A program made the translations under genes and the position numbers. DNA of 64,000 nucleotides from Fischerella sp. CENA71 (GTDB lineage: Bacteria; Cyanobacteriota; Cyanobacteriia; Cyanobacteriales; Nostocaceae), in contig JANBVI010000008.1 of assembly GCA_024239075.1 (NCBI GenBank), positions 62,001-126,000 of the forward strand, given 5' to 3'. The notes beneath the pieces were generated by a model that had not been told where the DNA came from, did no database searches, and saw only the letters and a program-made list of their open reading frames with translations. This document shows, in pieces, positions 1-9,006 of the stretch (the stretch's first letter is position 1; each line of letters begins with the position of its first letter).

Positions 1-340
1 TTCCAAGGAACAAAAGGCAAGCTAATCTTAGCCTGCCCTAAAACCAAATTATCAAATTTATGGGTCTAAATTGCCTATCTTAGTGTAGACTTCACCTACA
101 CTTGTCTACGATTAATTCAGATTCACTGCTTTAATCAGTTTAAAACCACATTCTCTAGTTCTTGAACAGGTTTTGCTGCGTTGCCTTGGTTTAAATATAT
201 ATCTGACCGATATTTACGTTTGAACTAAGGGCAGGCTTTTTTGCCTACCTTATAATGATAAACCTATCAAATTTATAAGTCTGAATTGCCTACCCTTAAT
301 GCAAACATAATATTTATGTGTTGTGTGTCTACCCGTCTAA
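1..340. other. Intergenic region with imperfect direct repeat
   Basis: No gene is visible. Two stretches resemble each other: about 49-86 and about 262-300 share the pattern TATCAAATTTAT..GTCT.AATTGCCTA. Each lies near a GGCA..TGCC type hairpin (16-38 and 230-249). This suggests that a 3' flanking segment was duplicated, perhaps with a tandem gene copy beyond the left edge of the window; that last step is inference. Confidence 0.4.
230..249 (-). terminator. Possible terminator of the S8 protease gene
   Basis: On the minus strand, about 90 bases past the protease stop codon, GGTAGGC and GCCTGCC can pair (one T-G wobble) around a loop of six A. There is no long run of T after it, so this is only a hairpin-type candidate. 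Confidence 0.3.
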
Positions 341-2080
341 TTACAGATTTTCCGCATCAATCAGTCCATAACCCCATTTGGGATCAAAAGTTCCTACATC
401 TTCACCGGGAATAGAACTATTTTGACGTAGCAAATCTTTTACAGCCTCTGGAGTCAGGTTAGGGTCACGTTGCAAGAGCAATGCTACTAAGCCACTCACA
501 AATGGTGTTGCCATACTCGTACCAGCCAATACCACAAACTTGGAATTTACCATCATTGAGCGATCAAAGTTTGCATTGGATGAAAGGGCTGAAACGATCA
601 TTGCTCCAGGGGCTGCGACATCGGGTTTTAGGGCATCATTTCGCAGTGGACCTTCGCTACTGAACTCAGAAATATTATCTAGTTCAAAGCCTACTTTTCG
701 CTGATTACCGTCAATGTCAGTATAGGTGACTTTAGTAGTATAAGAAGCAACCGTTACTGCATTGCTAGCGGCCCCAGGAGAACCAATTTTCATGGTGTCA
801 GAGATGCTTTTACCTGTGAAGAATACTGATGAGGTGTCATCTAAAGTCCACACGTCTAGACGTACGTCATTACCAGAGGTGTTACGTACCCGCAACTGCC
901 AAATTCCACCTGATACAGGTTGGTTAAACCTGTTGTTACCAATACCTCTAATTTGCACAAAGAAGTTGTAGTCACCGTTGGCTGGATCTTGACCTGGAGT
1001 CACAATCTGCACTCGTGCATCTGGCAAGTTATACTCTTTAGCAGGATTGCCGTCAGCAATAATTGGTTGGAAAGGGGTAACAAACCCATTGGGACTGCGT
1101 AGAGAGATTTCCAACTGACTATCACGGGAATACCAACCGTTTAACCAGACAATCCCCACTTGATTGTAGGGAACACTAAAACGCATAGTCCCTAAACGAT
1201 TACTGATAACAGTTGTTTGTCCGTGGATGTTGTCATTACCCTCATTACCCGCAGCACAGCAAACAATCCTTCCTGGTCCAGATTCAGCATCAATAATTTT
1301 GGATAAAGAGTCGCTACCATCATGGGCGTCAGCGTGTCCACCTAAGCTGAGATTCACGACTGCTGGACGTCCCATTTCACTTGCTATTCGGAAAATATAG
1401 CGAACACCATCAGCAATGTGGGCGTCTTGCAAGTCAGTTTTCACAATTACTAATTCTGCTTCTGATGCTACACCACCATAGGTATTATCTAATCCAGAGG
1501 CGATACCTGCAACGTGAGTACCATGACCATCTGTATCTTGAGAAATTGTCAGCTGTGTCCCCGTTAATTCGGCTCCATAACCGCCTTCTTTCACTCCTGG
1601 TCCTGATAGTGTTTGATCCCAAATTCTTAAGATACGTCCTGCAAAAGCGGGGTGTTTTGGATCAATACCACTGTCTACTACACCTATTACTACTCCTTTA
1701 CCAGTCAATCCAGTTTTATTCTTAAACTCTGGTAATTTGACTTTCTCTGGTGCTACATCCATCCGCAACTTTAATTTACGGGATGGCTTGATTCTTTGGA
1801 CGGCAGATTCTTCAGATAAAGCGTCTAAACTATCTATGGGTAAGTAAGCTGTCCTGACAGCACCTGTGTTTTGGTTGATTTCAATACCGTATTGTGATAA
1901 ATAACTCAGGTCTGCTTGTTCATCACAGTAGATAAAAACGACACTACGGGTAGGCTTAATACTTGTTTTTGGGGTGATTATACCAAGCGATCGCTTGTGT
2001 GTGGTTAAAGCTTCTTGTCCTTCTCTTTGATAGTCTTCGTAGGCTAGTAGCAATCCAGGAGAAAGTTTTTCGTGTCTCAT
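341..2080 (-). CDS. Subtilisin-like serine protease (peptidase family S8)
   Basis: A 579-residue protease of the subtilase family, which cuts peptide bonds with an Asp-His-Ser triad. The triad is visible: Asp136 in VVDSGID, His186 in DGHGTHVAG and Ser522 in AGTSMATP, with the oxyanion Asn279 in AAGNEG. About 200 residues between Asn279 and Ser522 form an extra segment, probably a beta-rich domain inserted in the catalytic fold. The first ~110 residues look like a propeptide-type region. I see no signal peptide, so secretion is not supported and an intracellular or non-classically exported enzyme is possible. The substrate is unknown. It stands alone, with about 475 bp of non-coding DNA upstream. 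Confidence 0.93.
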   Translation of the reverse strand: MRHEKLSPGLLLAYEDYQREGQEALTTHKRSLGIITPKTSIKPTRSVVFIYCDEQADLSYLSQYGIEINQNTGAVRTAYLPIDSLDALSEESAVQRIKPSRKLKLRMDVAPEKVKLPEFKNKTGLTGKGVVIGVVDSGIDPKHPAFAGRILRIWDQTLSGPGVKEGGYGAELTGTQLTISQDTDGHGTHVAGIASGLDNTYGGVASEAELVIVKTDLQDAHIADGVRYIFRIASEMGRPAVVNLSLGGHADAHDGSDSLSKIIDAESGPGRIVCCAAGNEGNDNIHGQTTVISNRLGTMRFSVPYNQVGIVWLNGWYSRDSQLEISLRSPNGFVTPFQPIIADGNPAKEYNLPDARVQIVTPGQDPANGDYNFFVQIRGIGNNRFNQPVSGGIWQLRVRNTSGNDVRLDVWTLDDTSSVFFTGKSISDTMKIGSPGAASNAVTVASYTTKVTYTDIDGNQRKVGFELDNISEFSSEGPLRNDALKPDVAAPGAMIVSALSSNANFDRSMMVNSKFVVLAGTSMATPFVSGLVALLLQRDPNLTPEAVKDLLRQNSSIPGEDVGTFDPKWGYGLIDAENL

Positions 2081-2556
2081 GTTTTCCTCAAATTTAGTTT
2101 AATTGCTGCAAGATTCTAGCTTTAGCACCAATTTTCGGCAAGTGATTGTTTTAGCTATCATCTTTGCATGTCAATATAGTTGACTAGTATTAGATGTAAA
2201 AACAATATCAAGTGTTTGGACTCAGCAATGATGAATTATGAAGTATGAGTCAACCTCTAACAGGATTTTGGATTTATTGGTCAGTAAGTAGTAATTATTT
2301 ACTGCCTTATTGCCAAGAATAATTAGTAATTAACAATTAACTACTATCTACAAAACTTCATAACTCATAATTCATCATTCATGATCTCTGGATACAATAC
2401 CTATTTGCCTAATTTCGCAAAAATTTAGCGTAAAAAATAAATAAAGGCTGAAATTTAGTTAAGTGAAGCGGCATTAAATAGAGGAAAACTTAAAAAATAA
2501 AAGGTAAAAGGAAAAATTTTTCCTTTTCCTTTTCCTTATGAATATAGATTCAATGT
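2081..2556. other. Intergenic region with inverted A+T-rich repeat
   Basis: No gene seen. An imperfect inverted repeat is present: a block reading ATGATGAATTATGAAGTATG (about 2227-2248) faces its near reverse complement (CTCATAATTCATCATTCAT, about 2362-2380). Such ATTATGA-type blocks are common dispersed repeats in filamentous cyanobacteria. A second hairpin lies at 2500-2532. Confidence 0.5.
2500..2532 (-). terminator. Hairpin downstream of the deformylase pair
   Basis: An A/G-rich arm (2500-2516) is followed directly by a T/C-rich arm (2517-2532) that pairs along its length except for one bulged T. On the minus strand it sits 25 bases past the stop of the 71-aa gene, the right place to end the deformylase transcript. 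Confidence 0.4.
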
Positions 2557-2772
2557 CTATTTGTTTATATTAGCTTTAGCATCTTTGACTGCGGCTAAGA
2601 AAAATAGTCCTGTTAGAGGAATACTTAAGCCTAAAATAATCGCCGTGGTTTGAGTACCGAGATCAGGCTGTCCGGAGGTAAGCTCAAAAACAGAACCGAC
2701 TGCTGCGATCGCAGTAATGCAAGAACAGGCTAAAAATAAACCACTCTTGGGAGTCATTACATTCACAAGCAT
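2557..2772 (-). CDS. Small two-helix membrane protein
   Basis: A 71-residue protein with two likely membrane helices (about residues 8-30 and 42-62), ending in a short charged tail (KDAKANINK). I do not recognise the family. It starts 6 bases after the stop of the peptide deformylase gene, so the two are almost certainly co-transcribed. Codon use is normal, and the tight spacing and clean hydrophobic pattern argue that it is a real gene. Its function is unknown. Confidence 0.65.
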   Translation of the reverse strand: MLVNVMTPKSGLFLACSCITAIAAVGSVFELTSGQPDLGTQTTAIILGLSIPLTGLFFLAAVKDAKANINK

Positions 2773-2778
2773 ATCCTC

Positions 2779-3342
2779 CTAGACAACTGATTTGACAGCT
2801 TGATAGGAGAAGCCATGCTTGGATAGCTCCTGCGCTAAAGCTAAAGAGTTTTCTACACGATCTACAAATACTACACCATTGAGGTGGTCGATCTCGTGCT
2901 GAATACAGCGTCCTAGTAAATCTGATGCCTTCAGTGTCTTAGGGCGTCCATACTCATCTTTATAGGAGATTTCGATCACTTCGGGACGCTTCACATCCAT
3001 GTAAACTCCTGGAATGCTCAAACATCCTTCTTGAGCAACGCAGATGTCCCCGCTTAACTTTTTAATAGTAGGGTTAATCAAGACCAGTGGGGAGTTAGCC
3101 GCGTTATCTGGTTCCAGATCAATGACTATAATTTGTTTGTGAATTCCGACTTGGGGTGCAGCCAAACCAATACCATCTTGACTATACATGGTTTGTAGCA
3201 TTTCCCGTGCTAGTTTGCGGATTTCTCCATCTACTTTAGTAACGCGCTTTGCCCCTTGACGCAGAACGCGATCGCCAAGGAAATGTAGTTCCAAGGGCGG
3301 ATTTTGTAACTTTTTCTTCTCAACAGCGACTTCCGATGGCAT
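2779..3342 (-). CDS. def: Peptide deformylase
   Basis: Removes the formyl group from the N-terminal methionine of new proteins. All three family motifs are present: GIGLAAPQVG (residues 57-66), EGCLSIPG with the metal ligand Cys107, and QHEIDH with ligands His149 and His153 and catalytic Glu150. At 187 residues the length is usual. The first gene of a two-gene unit with the small membrane protein downstream. Confidence 0.96.
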   Translation of the reverse strand: MPSEVAVEKKKLQNPPLELHFLGDRVLRQGAKRVTKVDGEIRKLAREMLQTMYSQDGIGLAAPQVGIHKQIIVIDLEPDNAANSPLVLINPTIKKLSGDICVAQEGCLSIPGVYMDVKRPEVIEISYKDEYGRPKTLKASDLLGRCIQHEIDHLNGVVFVDRVENSLALAQELSKHGFSYQAVKSVV

Positions 3343-3457
3343 TCTTTTTTAACTCACCTATTATGGATTGGGAATGATTCCGCTTTATTTAATCTTAGCA
3401 ATCTGTGGGGAATGGGGATTGGACATTGCCACTAATCACTAAACTAATGACACATTA

Positions 3458-3539
3458 CTAATGACTATTGTAGAGACACGTAGACGCTCGTAAGAGCGGC
3501 TTCAAGGTAAGAGTATAATCGCGTCTCTACTAATGACTA
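3458..3539. repeat. Small inverted-repeat element (MITE-like)
   Basis: GTAGAGACACG (3470-3480) and CGCGTCTCTAC (3520-3530) pair except at one position. The pair is flanked by the 10-base direct repeat CTAATGACTA at 3458-3467 and 3530-3539. Elements with GTAGAGACGCG ends are common in cyanobacterial genomes. The flanking repeat could be a target duplication, but it also matches the local heptamer repeats, so insertion is not proven. Confidence 0.45.
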
Positions 3540-3589
3540 ATAACTAATAATAGAGTTTGATAATTTTGTATAAACATATAGATTATAGA

Positions 3590-4489
3590 ATGTTGAAAAT
3601 ACTGACTCAACTTGACTATCTGCTTAAAGAAACCTGGATTGGTTTGCAACGTGGTGGCTGGATGAATTGGGCAGCTATCAGTACTGTTACAGTGTTACTA
3701 TTCCTATTTGGTTTAAGTTTACAGAGTTCTTGGCAAGTAGAAAAATTACTTTATCAATTTGGTAGTCAGTTGGAAGTATCTGTTTATCTTGATCCAGGCG
3801 CGCGTGCAGACAACATTGAACCATTGGTATCAAGAATACCAGAGGTTGCAGATATAAAAGTTATTACCAAAGAACAAGCTTGGCATAAGCTAGTTCAAGA
3901 ACTGGGAATTTCTGATATCGAAAGTGCTACTCAGCAGCTAGGTGAAAATCCGCTTGTGGATGAATTGAAAGTCAAAGCCCGTAACTCTGAAGTCGTACCA
4001 AACTTAGCAACACAACTAGCTAAATTAGATGGAGTAGATGCAGTTCAGTATGTGGATGAAGCAGTCAGACGTATTGCTCAGTTGCATCGAGGTTTAAACT
4101 GGGTAACACTAACAATTACTATAATTTTGACCTTAACAGCGATCGCAGTCACTACTACCACTATCAGATTAATAGTCATGGCGCGACGCCAAGAAATTGA
4201 AATTATGCAACTAGTGGGAGCAACTTCCGCTTGGATTTACCTACCGTTTATATTGCAGGGAATTGCTTTTGGTTTGATTGGCGGTGCGATCGCTTGGAGT
4301 TTCATTAGCATTACTCAACAGTTTCTCGGACATTTACTGGCTAACCAACCAGAATTCATCAAATTTCTCACCAACGGTTTACAATTGACTCCATTACAAA
4401 CTTTATTATTGCCCTTGATTCTCCTCAACTTTGGTGCAATTGTAGGATTCATTGGAAGTTTATTTGCTGTACAAAAAGTTAGTCATTAG
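3590..4489 (+). CDS. ftsX: Cell division permease-like protein FtsX
   Basis: Membrane partner of the FtsE ATPase; in bacteria FtsEX acts at the division site and controls cell wall hydrolases. The protein has one N-terminal membrane helix (GGWMNWAAISTVTV...), an extracytoplasmic domain of about 120 residues (ECD), and three C-terminal helices with the FtsX permease motif MARRQEIEIMQLVGA. The ATG at 3590 gives about 299 residues and the usual start MLKIL; an upstream TTG at 3557 would add 11 unlikely residues. No ftsE gene is next to it here. Confidence 0.93.
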   Translation: MLKILTQLDYLLKETWIGLQRGGWMNWAAISTVTVLLFLFGLSLQSSWQVEKLLYQFGSQLEVSVYLDPGARADNIEPLVSRIPEVADIKVITKEQAWHKLVQELGISDIESATQQLGENPLVDELKVKARNSEVVPNLATQLAKLDGVDAVQYVDEAVRRIAQLHRGLNWVTLTITIILTLTAIAVTTTTIRLIVMARRQEIEIMQLVGATSAWIYLPFILQGIAFGLIGGAIAWSFISITQQFLGHLLANQPEFIKFLTNGLQLTPLQTLLLPLILLNFGAIVGFIGSLFAVQKVSH

Positions 4490-4562
4490 TCATTGGTCAA
4501 TTGTCATTTGTCAATGGTCATTGGTCATTAATCACTACCAACCACTAACCAACAACCAAAAA
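4480..4562. repeat. Degenerate heptamer repeat tract
   Basis: Repeated units of the kind GTCATTG/GTCATTA fill the gap between ftsX and the DUF3598 gene and turn into AACCACTAACC units. They begin at the last codons of ftsX. This is a short tandem repeat typical of filamentous cyanobacteria. Confidence 0.6.
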
Positions 4563-5369
4563 ATGAGTCAATGGGAATCTCTACTCAAAAATCTCGGTGA
4601 ATGGCAAGGTTCATTCACTCGTGTATCTCCCCAAGGTGAAATCATCAGTGATACACCCAGTGTTGTATCTCTTGAAGGGTTAAATAATAATCAGACAATT
4701 CGTCAAATTATTCGCTTGGGTGGAGATGAAAAAATCCTAGAATACAGTTCTTTAGGACGGGGTGTGTTGTTCTTTGAAAATGGTGCTTTTTCTCAAGGTA
4801 CGATTCAGCTAGGGCCATTTTCGGAATTTGGAGCAGAATTAGGATTAATTCATGAAAATCGCCGTTTGCGTCTCGTACAACTGTTTGATAAAAATGGTCA
4901 GCTAGATCAATTTACTCTGATCCGCGAACATCTAGCTGGAATCCCAGCTACACAAAGCACTGCTGTAACAGTAGAAGCATTGTTAGGAGAATGGCAAGGT
5001 GAAGCAGTGACAATTTATCCAGATTGGCGATCGCCTGATCGTTACTCTACCAAAATGCAATTACAACTGGATGATTCTGGACATTTAGTGCAAAGTCTCT
5101 CATTTGGCGATCGCACAATTACCTCGACTGCTACAATCAATGGCTCCATTTTTACATTTGCTCAAGACTCACAAAAGCAAGTACAAGTCTTGTTGTTACC
5201 TGATGGTGCTTCCGCCACATCACCCTTAAAAATACAATTCCGCCAACCTTTATTTTTAGAAGTGGGTTGGTTAATTACACCAAATCTCCGTCAACGCATG
5301 ATTCGTAGTTACAACGAGAAAGGGGAATGGGTGAGCCTAACTTTGGTGACAGAAAATCGGGTGAATTGA
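4563..5369 (+). CDS. DUF3598 family protein (lipocalin-like fold)
   Basis: A 268-residue cyanobacterial protein starting MSQWESLLKNLGEWQG. It has two similar halves, each opening with a GEWQG motif (about residues 12-16 and again near 141), which fits a duplicated beta-barrel. From memory, DUF3598 proteins resemble the lipocalin-type phycobilin lyases, but a chromophore role is not shown for this protein. An ORF open from 4452 exists, but the upstream part is encoded by heptamer repeat DNA, so the ATG at 4563 is preferred. Confidence 0.8.
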   Translation: MSQWESLLKNLGEWQGSFTRVSPQGEIISDTPSVVSLEGLNNNQTIRQIIRLGGDEKILEYSSLGRGVLFFENGAFSQGTIQLGPFSEFGAELGLIHENRRLRLVQLFDKNGQLDQFTLIREHLAGIPATQSTAVTVEALLGEWQGEAVTIYPDWRSPDRYSTKMQLQLDDSGHLVQSLSFGDRTITSTATINGSIFTFAQDSQKQVQVLLLPDGASATSPLKIQFRQPLFLEVGWLITPNLRQRMIRSYNEKGEWVSLTLVTENRVN

Positions 5370-5376
5370 GTATAAA

Positions 5377-6312
5377 TTAAGAACGACGGATCAAGCGCCC
5401 AATCCCAGCAGCACACCGCAGAGCCATTTTTTTCTGATTGTATTCCCAGGGTGAGTAAAGTTGCATCGGTGTTTGTGTGTTTTGCCAATAAGCCTTATCT
5501 GTCAATGTTGGAGGTGATCCATTCAAAGCATTTAAAATCAGTTGTTTTCGCCAAGGTTTGATCTGGCTTCCCGACGCATGTGACATGATATCTAGACTCA
5601 CACCACCAAAATCCATTCCCATCGCCCCAACAGTACTAAGTGGTTCACAACTTAACATTAATGCTAAGTTCAAAACACATTGATCGGTTTGGAAATAGGG
5701 ATAACGATTAAAAGCCAAACAAAAATCCTGGAGATTGATGTAACCTGCTTCCTCAAAAGTATGTAATAGTTTTTGCCATAAAAAAAGTATAGATTTCTGA
5801 CTCTGCTTTACACCAATAAAGCCAGAGTTATAGTAGCGATCTAATTCACGTTGGCAAAGGAAACCGTAGCGTTCAGCAAGTTCTTTCCAAGCAAATCGAT
5901 AGGGATGATTGGCAGGCATATAATCATAGGCATCCTCACATAAGGCAATACCACGATTAACCCAATCAATGTAGAAATCCCAGTTACGTTTATTGACAAT
6001 ATCAGGATCAAAATAAAATAATGCTTCAACTTCTGGACAATAATTTTCCCAAAGTTGCAGCATGAAATCAGGTTTGTAATTAGAAAAAAATGTTGAGGTG
6101 GTGAGCTTGATAAAGCGAATTACACAATCTTCAGCGACAGAAAACTCTTGATAACCTTGCTCTTCTTTAAGAGAATTTATCCAAGGTGGTAAAGTTCCAC
6201 GATACCCTACCCACACAACACCGCGAAAACCATGATTATAAAGAGAATTAACTAATACCCCTACGCCGTAGTGATAATCTCGTTCAAATAAAGTACAAAT
6301 ATTTGCAAGCAT
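5377..6312 (-). CDS. Putative glycosyltransferase (GT-A-like)
   Basis: About 311 residues, starting MLANICTLFERDYHYG at the ATG at 6312; a TTG at 6336 would add eight residues. The opening (ICTLFERDYHYGVGVLVNSL) and an acidic FYFDPDIV motif, which could play the metal-binding DxD role, resemble sugar-nucleotide transferases of the GT-A type such as family 8. I cannot name donor or product. It converges with the DUF3598 gene, with only 7 bp between the stops. Confidence 0.55.
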   Translation of the reverse strand: MLANICTLFERDYHYGVGVLVNSLYNHGFRGVVWVGYRGTLPPWINSLKEEQGYQEFSVAEDCVIRFIKLTTSTFFSNYKPDFMLQLWENYCPEVEALFYFDPDIVNKRNWDFYIDWVNRGIALCEDAYDYMPANHPYRFAWKELAERYGFLCQRELDRYYNSGFIGVKQSQKSILFLWQKLLHTFEEAGYINLQDFCLAFNRYPYFQTDQCVLNLALMLSCEPLSTVGAMGMDFGGVSLDIMSHASGSQIKPWRKQLILNALNGSPPTLTDKAYWQNTQTPMQLYSPWEYNQKKMALRCAAGIGRLIRRS

Positions 6313-6652
6313 AAGCAATAAACCCTGAATCGACAAACAACTTTGTTGAGGAGATGAAATTAAAGTAGAATTAACAGTTAACCAAATAATTCATTACAAG
6401 TATTTAAACTGTAAATTAATGGTGATAGAGTAAATTTATACTTGCGTTGGCATGAGAGTATATAAAGTATATACCTTCACAAAAGTATCCACAGCAGATA
6501 CATGTTCCTCATCTGTCTAAAGAAGTAAAAACCTTGAGTTTGTCAAAAATAACAGACATATTTTCTTAGTGCTAAATATTTCTATTCACCACTTATTTTT
6601 CTCCTAAAATTATTGATTATAGTTGTGACAAAAAGATGACACAATTAAATCT
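6313..6652. other. Intergenic region, no gene seen
   Basis: A+T-rich spacer between the aat gene and the putative glycosyltransferase. It must hold the promoter of the glycosyltransferase gene. Nothing else stands out. Confidence 0.4.
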
Positions 6653-7228
6653 CTAAATAATAGAACACTTTCGATATAAAGCTTTATAAAGTAATTCTTG
6701 ATAATCTTGATCACCGACTCTATAAGCCCCAAATCTTTCTAAATGGGGATTCATCATTTGAGCATCAAATAACACAAATTGCCTTTCTCGTAATCTTTCT
6801 ACTAACTTCACCATTGCCACTTTAGAGCCATCAGGAATACGATAAAACATTGATTCGCCAATGAAAGCACCACCAATAACAATCCCTAAAATTCCTCCAG
6901 CAAGTTCATCACCTTGCCAAGTTTCAAAACTATACGCCCAACCTGTTTGGTAAAGTTGCCAATATATATCTTTTAATTCTGATGAGATCCAAGTTAATTC
7001 TCGGTTAGCACAACCTTCGACTACTGATTTAAAGTCGCGGTTCACTGCTACTGTAAAACGATTTTGATTCAGGACACGTCGTAGGGACTTAGGATAACGA
7101 AATTGATCATCTAAAGGAATGAGAGTGCGATCGCGACTTCCATACCAACCTAAGCCATTATCTTCATCAGCCATGAGAAAATAGCCTTGGGCATAGCCTT
7201 GAATGATAGCAGCAGTATCATATTCCAT
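6653..7228 (-). CDS. aat: Leucyl/phenylalanyl-tRNA--protein transferase
   Basis: Transfers Leu or Phe from aminoacyl-tRNA to proteins with N-terminal Arg or Lys, marking them for ClpAP-type degradation (N-degron pathway). Family signatures are visible: [12 protein letters not shown] near the N-terminus, [12 protein letters not shown], the glycine-rich [18 protein letters not shown] and [15 protein letters not shown]. The length of 191 residues is slightly short but usual for cyanobacteria. Confidence 0.93.
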   Translation of the reverse strand: MEYDTAAIIQGYAQGYFLMADEDNGLGWYGSRDRTLIPLDDQFRYPKSLRRVLNQNRFTVAVNRDFKSVVEGCANRELTWISSELKDIYWQLYQTGWAYSFETWQGDELAGGILGIVIGGAFIGESMFYRIPDGSKVAMVKLVERLRERQFVLFDAQMMNPHLERFGAYRVGDQDYQELLYKALYRKCSII

Positions 7229-7342
7229 AACATTAAAAATAAAAACATCGCCTAGTCACGCTATTAGATGTTAACAGTCATCCTCTGCGTTCCTTAGCGA
7301 TTCCGTTTTAACACTTGGTGCGTTTTAAGATAAATCAAAAAT

Positions 7343-7672
7343 ATGACAGAACCTATTCCACCTATCACCCTACCACCATCCCAAAATCCGGAACTTGAAG
7401 GTAAATGGTTAAAACAGCGCTTACATGGGTGGCTAGACACAGAATTTATCCCAGAAGCAGTTAACCAAAATATAGCCGAACGTGCAGCCCAAATATTTGT
7501 TCGCCAACGGATGGAAGGAGAAAATGACCTTGGTTCTCTGGTAATTGCTATTGTCACAGAGATGCAGGCGTTTGATTTTTCTAAAAGCTTCTATGGAGAG
7601 TTTGCGATCGCCAACGCCGTTAGCGATCTACTCTTAGAAAGTTTAGGAATTGATAAGTGTTGTGGACAGTAG
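7343..7672 (+). CDS. Conserved hypothetical protein, 109 aa
   Basis: A soluble, mostly helical protein beginning with a Pro-rich stretch (MTEPIPPITLPPSQNP) and containing two Trp residues in KWLKQRLHGWLDTEF. I do not recognise a domain. Composition and codon use resemble the neighbours, so it is probably a real cyanobacterial gene. It converges with rpsN, and the space between them is filled by facing heptamer repeats. Confidence 0.65.
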   Translation: MTEPIPPITLPPSQNPELEGKWLKQRLHGWLDTEFIPEAVNQNIAERAAQIFVRQRMEGENDLGSLVIAIVTEMQAFDFSKSFYGEFAIANAVSDLLLESLGIDKCCGQ

Positions 7673-7765
7673 TCATTTGTCATTTGTCATTTGAATAATG
7701 ACTTCATAACAAATCACCAATGATCTTCTGCCAATGACCAATGACCAATGACCAATGACTAATGA
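7673..7765. repeat. Facing heptamer repeat arrays between convergent genes
   Basis: GTCATTT units (7673-7694) face CAATGAC units (7732-7765), which are nearly their reverse complement. The transcript of either gene could fold into a long hairpin here, so the arrays may serve as a two-way terminator. The termination role is inference. Confidence 0.6.
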
Positions 7766-8068
7766 CTACCAACTTGACTTAACGACTCCGGGTAAAAGGC
7801 CCTCGTGCGCCCATTCCCGCAAAACGTTCCGAGATAGTCCAAAATCACGGTACACACCTCTGGAACGACCGGTAGCCCAGCAACGGTTACGACGGCGAGT
7901 GGGTGCGCTGTTGCGGGGTAGCTGTTGAATTCGTCTGTGAATCTCCAGCTTATCCATAGGATCTTCTGTAGTTCTAAACTCTTCTAATAAAGCTTCCCGT
8001 TTAGCCGCATACTTTGCCACTAGTTTAGCGCGCTTTTTCTCGCGCTCAATCATGCTCTTTTTTGCCAT
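7766..8068 (-). CDS. rpsN: 30S ribosomal protein S14
   Basis: Small-subunit protein that contacts 16S rRNA in the head domain. At 100 residues it is the long, zinc-free form: the C-terminal [20 protein letters not shown] block has only one Cys, so the four-Cys zinc site is absent. It stands outside any ribosomal operon, as is usual for rpsN in cyanobacteria. Confidence 0.97.
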   Translation of the reverse strand: MAKKSMIEREKKRAKLVAKYAAKREALLEEFRTTEDPMDKLEIHRRIQQLPRNSAPTRRRNRCWATGRSRGVYRDFGLSRNVLREWAHEGLLPGVVKSSW

Positions 8069-8131
8069 TGAATCTGTTACTTACTTTTTAAATTAAAAGA
8101 CAGCATTTCTCATTCTATCTGATGAAATTAT

Positions 8132-8815
8132 TTATTGGTTACTTGTTTGTTGTTGGTTTTCCCCTTTCCCTGATAAAGGACATAAATCTGCCAACTCACA
8201 AACCTCACATGCAGGATTACGGGCTTTGCACACAGCACGACCATGATAAATCAACCGAATTGACCAATTTTCCCAATCTGGTTGAGGCAAAAGGCGCATT
8301 AAATCTCGTTCAATATGAATAGGTTCCGTGTGTTCAGTCAAACCTAGACGTTGGCTGAGACGTTTGACATGAGTATCAACTGTGACACCAGCATTAATTC
8401 CAAAAGCATGAGCCAGAACTACATTTGCTGTTTTGCGTGCTACCCCTGGAAGCAACAATAATTGCTCCATCTGCTTTGGTACTTCACCGCCAAATTCGTT
8501 AACAATCATCCGACAGGCAGCTTGAATATTCTTGGCTTTGTTACGGTAAAATCCCGTAGAACGTACTAAATTTTCTAACTCACTCAACTCAGCATTAGCC
8601 AAACTCGGTGCATCTGGAAAACGACCAAATAGTGCTGGCGTCACTAAATTTACTCGCTCATCCGTACACTGGGCGGAAAGAATTGTTGCAACCAGCAGTT
8701 GCACTGGGGTGGAATAGTTTAGAGAACAAGTAGCATCAGGATAAAGACGCTTGAGTCGAACCAATATTTCTAGCGATCGCTGCTTTTTAGAAGACCATTT
8801 ACGTGTGTTGCTCAC
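8132..8815 (-). CDS. nth: Endonuclease III (DNA glycosylase/AP lyase)
   Basis: Removes oxidised pyrimidines from DNA and cuts the abasic site. The helix-hairpin-helix LLPGVARKTAN contains the catalytic Lys128, and the catalytic Asp147 lies in VTVDTHVKRL. The [4Fe-4S] cluster motif C-x6-C-x2-C-x5-C is complete (Cys196, 203, 206, 212). At 227 residues it has a normal length plus a short Gln-rich tail. Confidence 0.96.
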   Translation of the reverse strand: MSNTRKWSSKKQRSLEILVRLKRLYPDATCSLNYSTPVQLLVATILSAQCTDERVNLVTPALFGRFPDAPSLANAELSELENLVRSTGFYRNKAKNIQAACRMIVNEFGGEVPKQMEQLLLLPGVARKTANVVLAHAFGINAGVTVDTHVKRLSQRLGLTEHTEPIHIERDLMRLLPQPDWENWSIRLIYHGRAVCKARNPACEVCELADLCPLSGKGENQQQTSNQ

Positions 8816-8944
8816 TGGATTGAAAATGAGTGTGGCGGTTTAGGGGTGTAGGAGGAGTCAGATTTTAATCCCCTCGTTGTCTGATTTCTCACATGAGCGT
8901 CTAGCTTGAAAAAACGAAAGGGCTAGAAGTGTCAGTCAATATAT

Positions 8945-8967
8945 AGCCCGCAAGTAAACTGCGGGCT
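8945..8967 (-). terminator. Perfect hairpin downstream of the site-2 protease gene
   Basis: AGCCCGCA (8945-8952) and TGCGGGCT (8960-8967) form an exact 8-bp stem with a 7-base loop. It lies 40 bases past the stop of the protease gene on the minus strand. No strong T run follows, so termination is plausible but unproven. Confidence 0.45.
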
Positions 8968-9006
8968 TAGGGGTTTACGGGCTTACTATAGTTACAGGCG
9001 ACTGAA

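Noticed and set aside
4452-4562. Longer start for the DUF3598 protein
   Set aside because: The extra residues are encoded by heptamer repeat DNA; the ATG at 4563 gives the normal family start.
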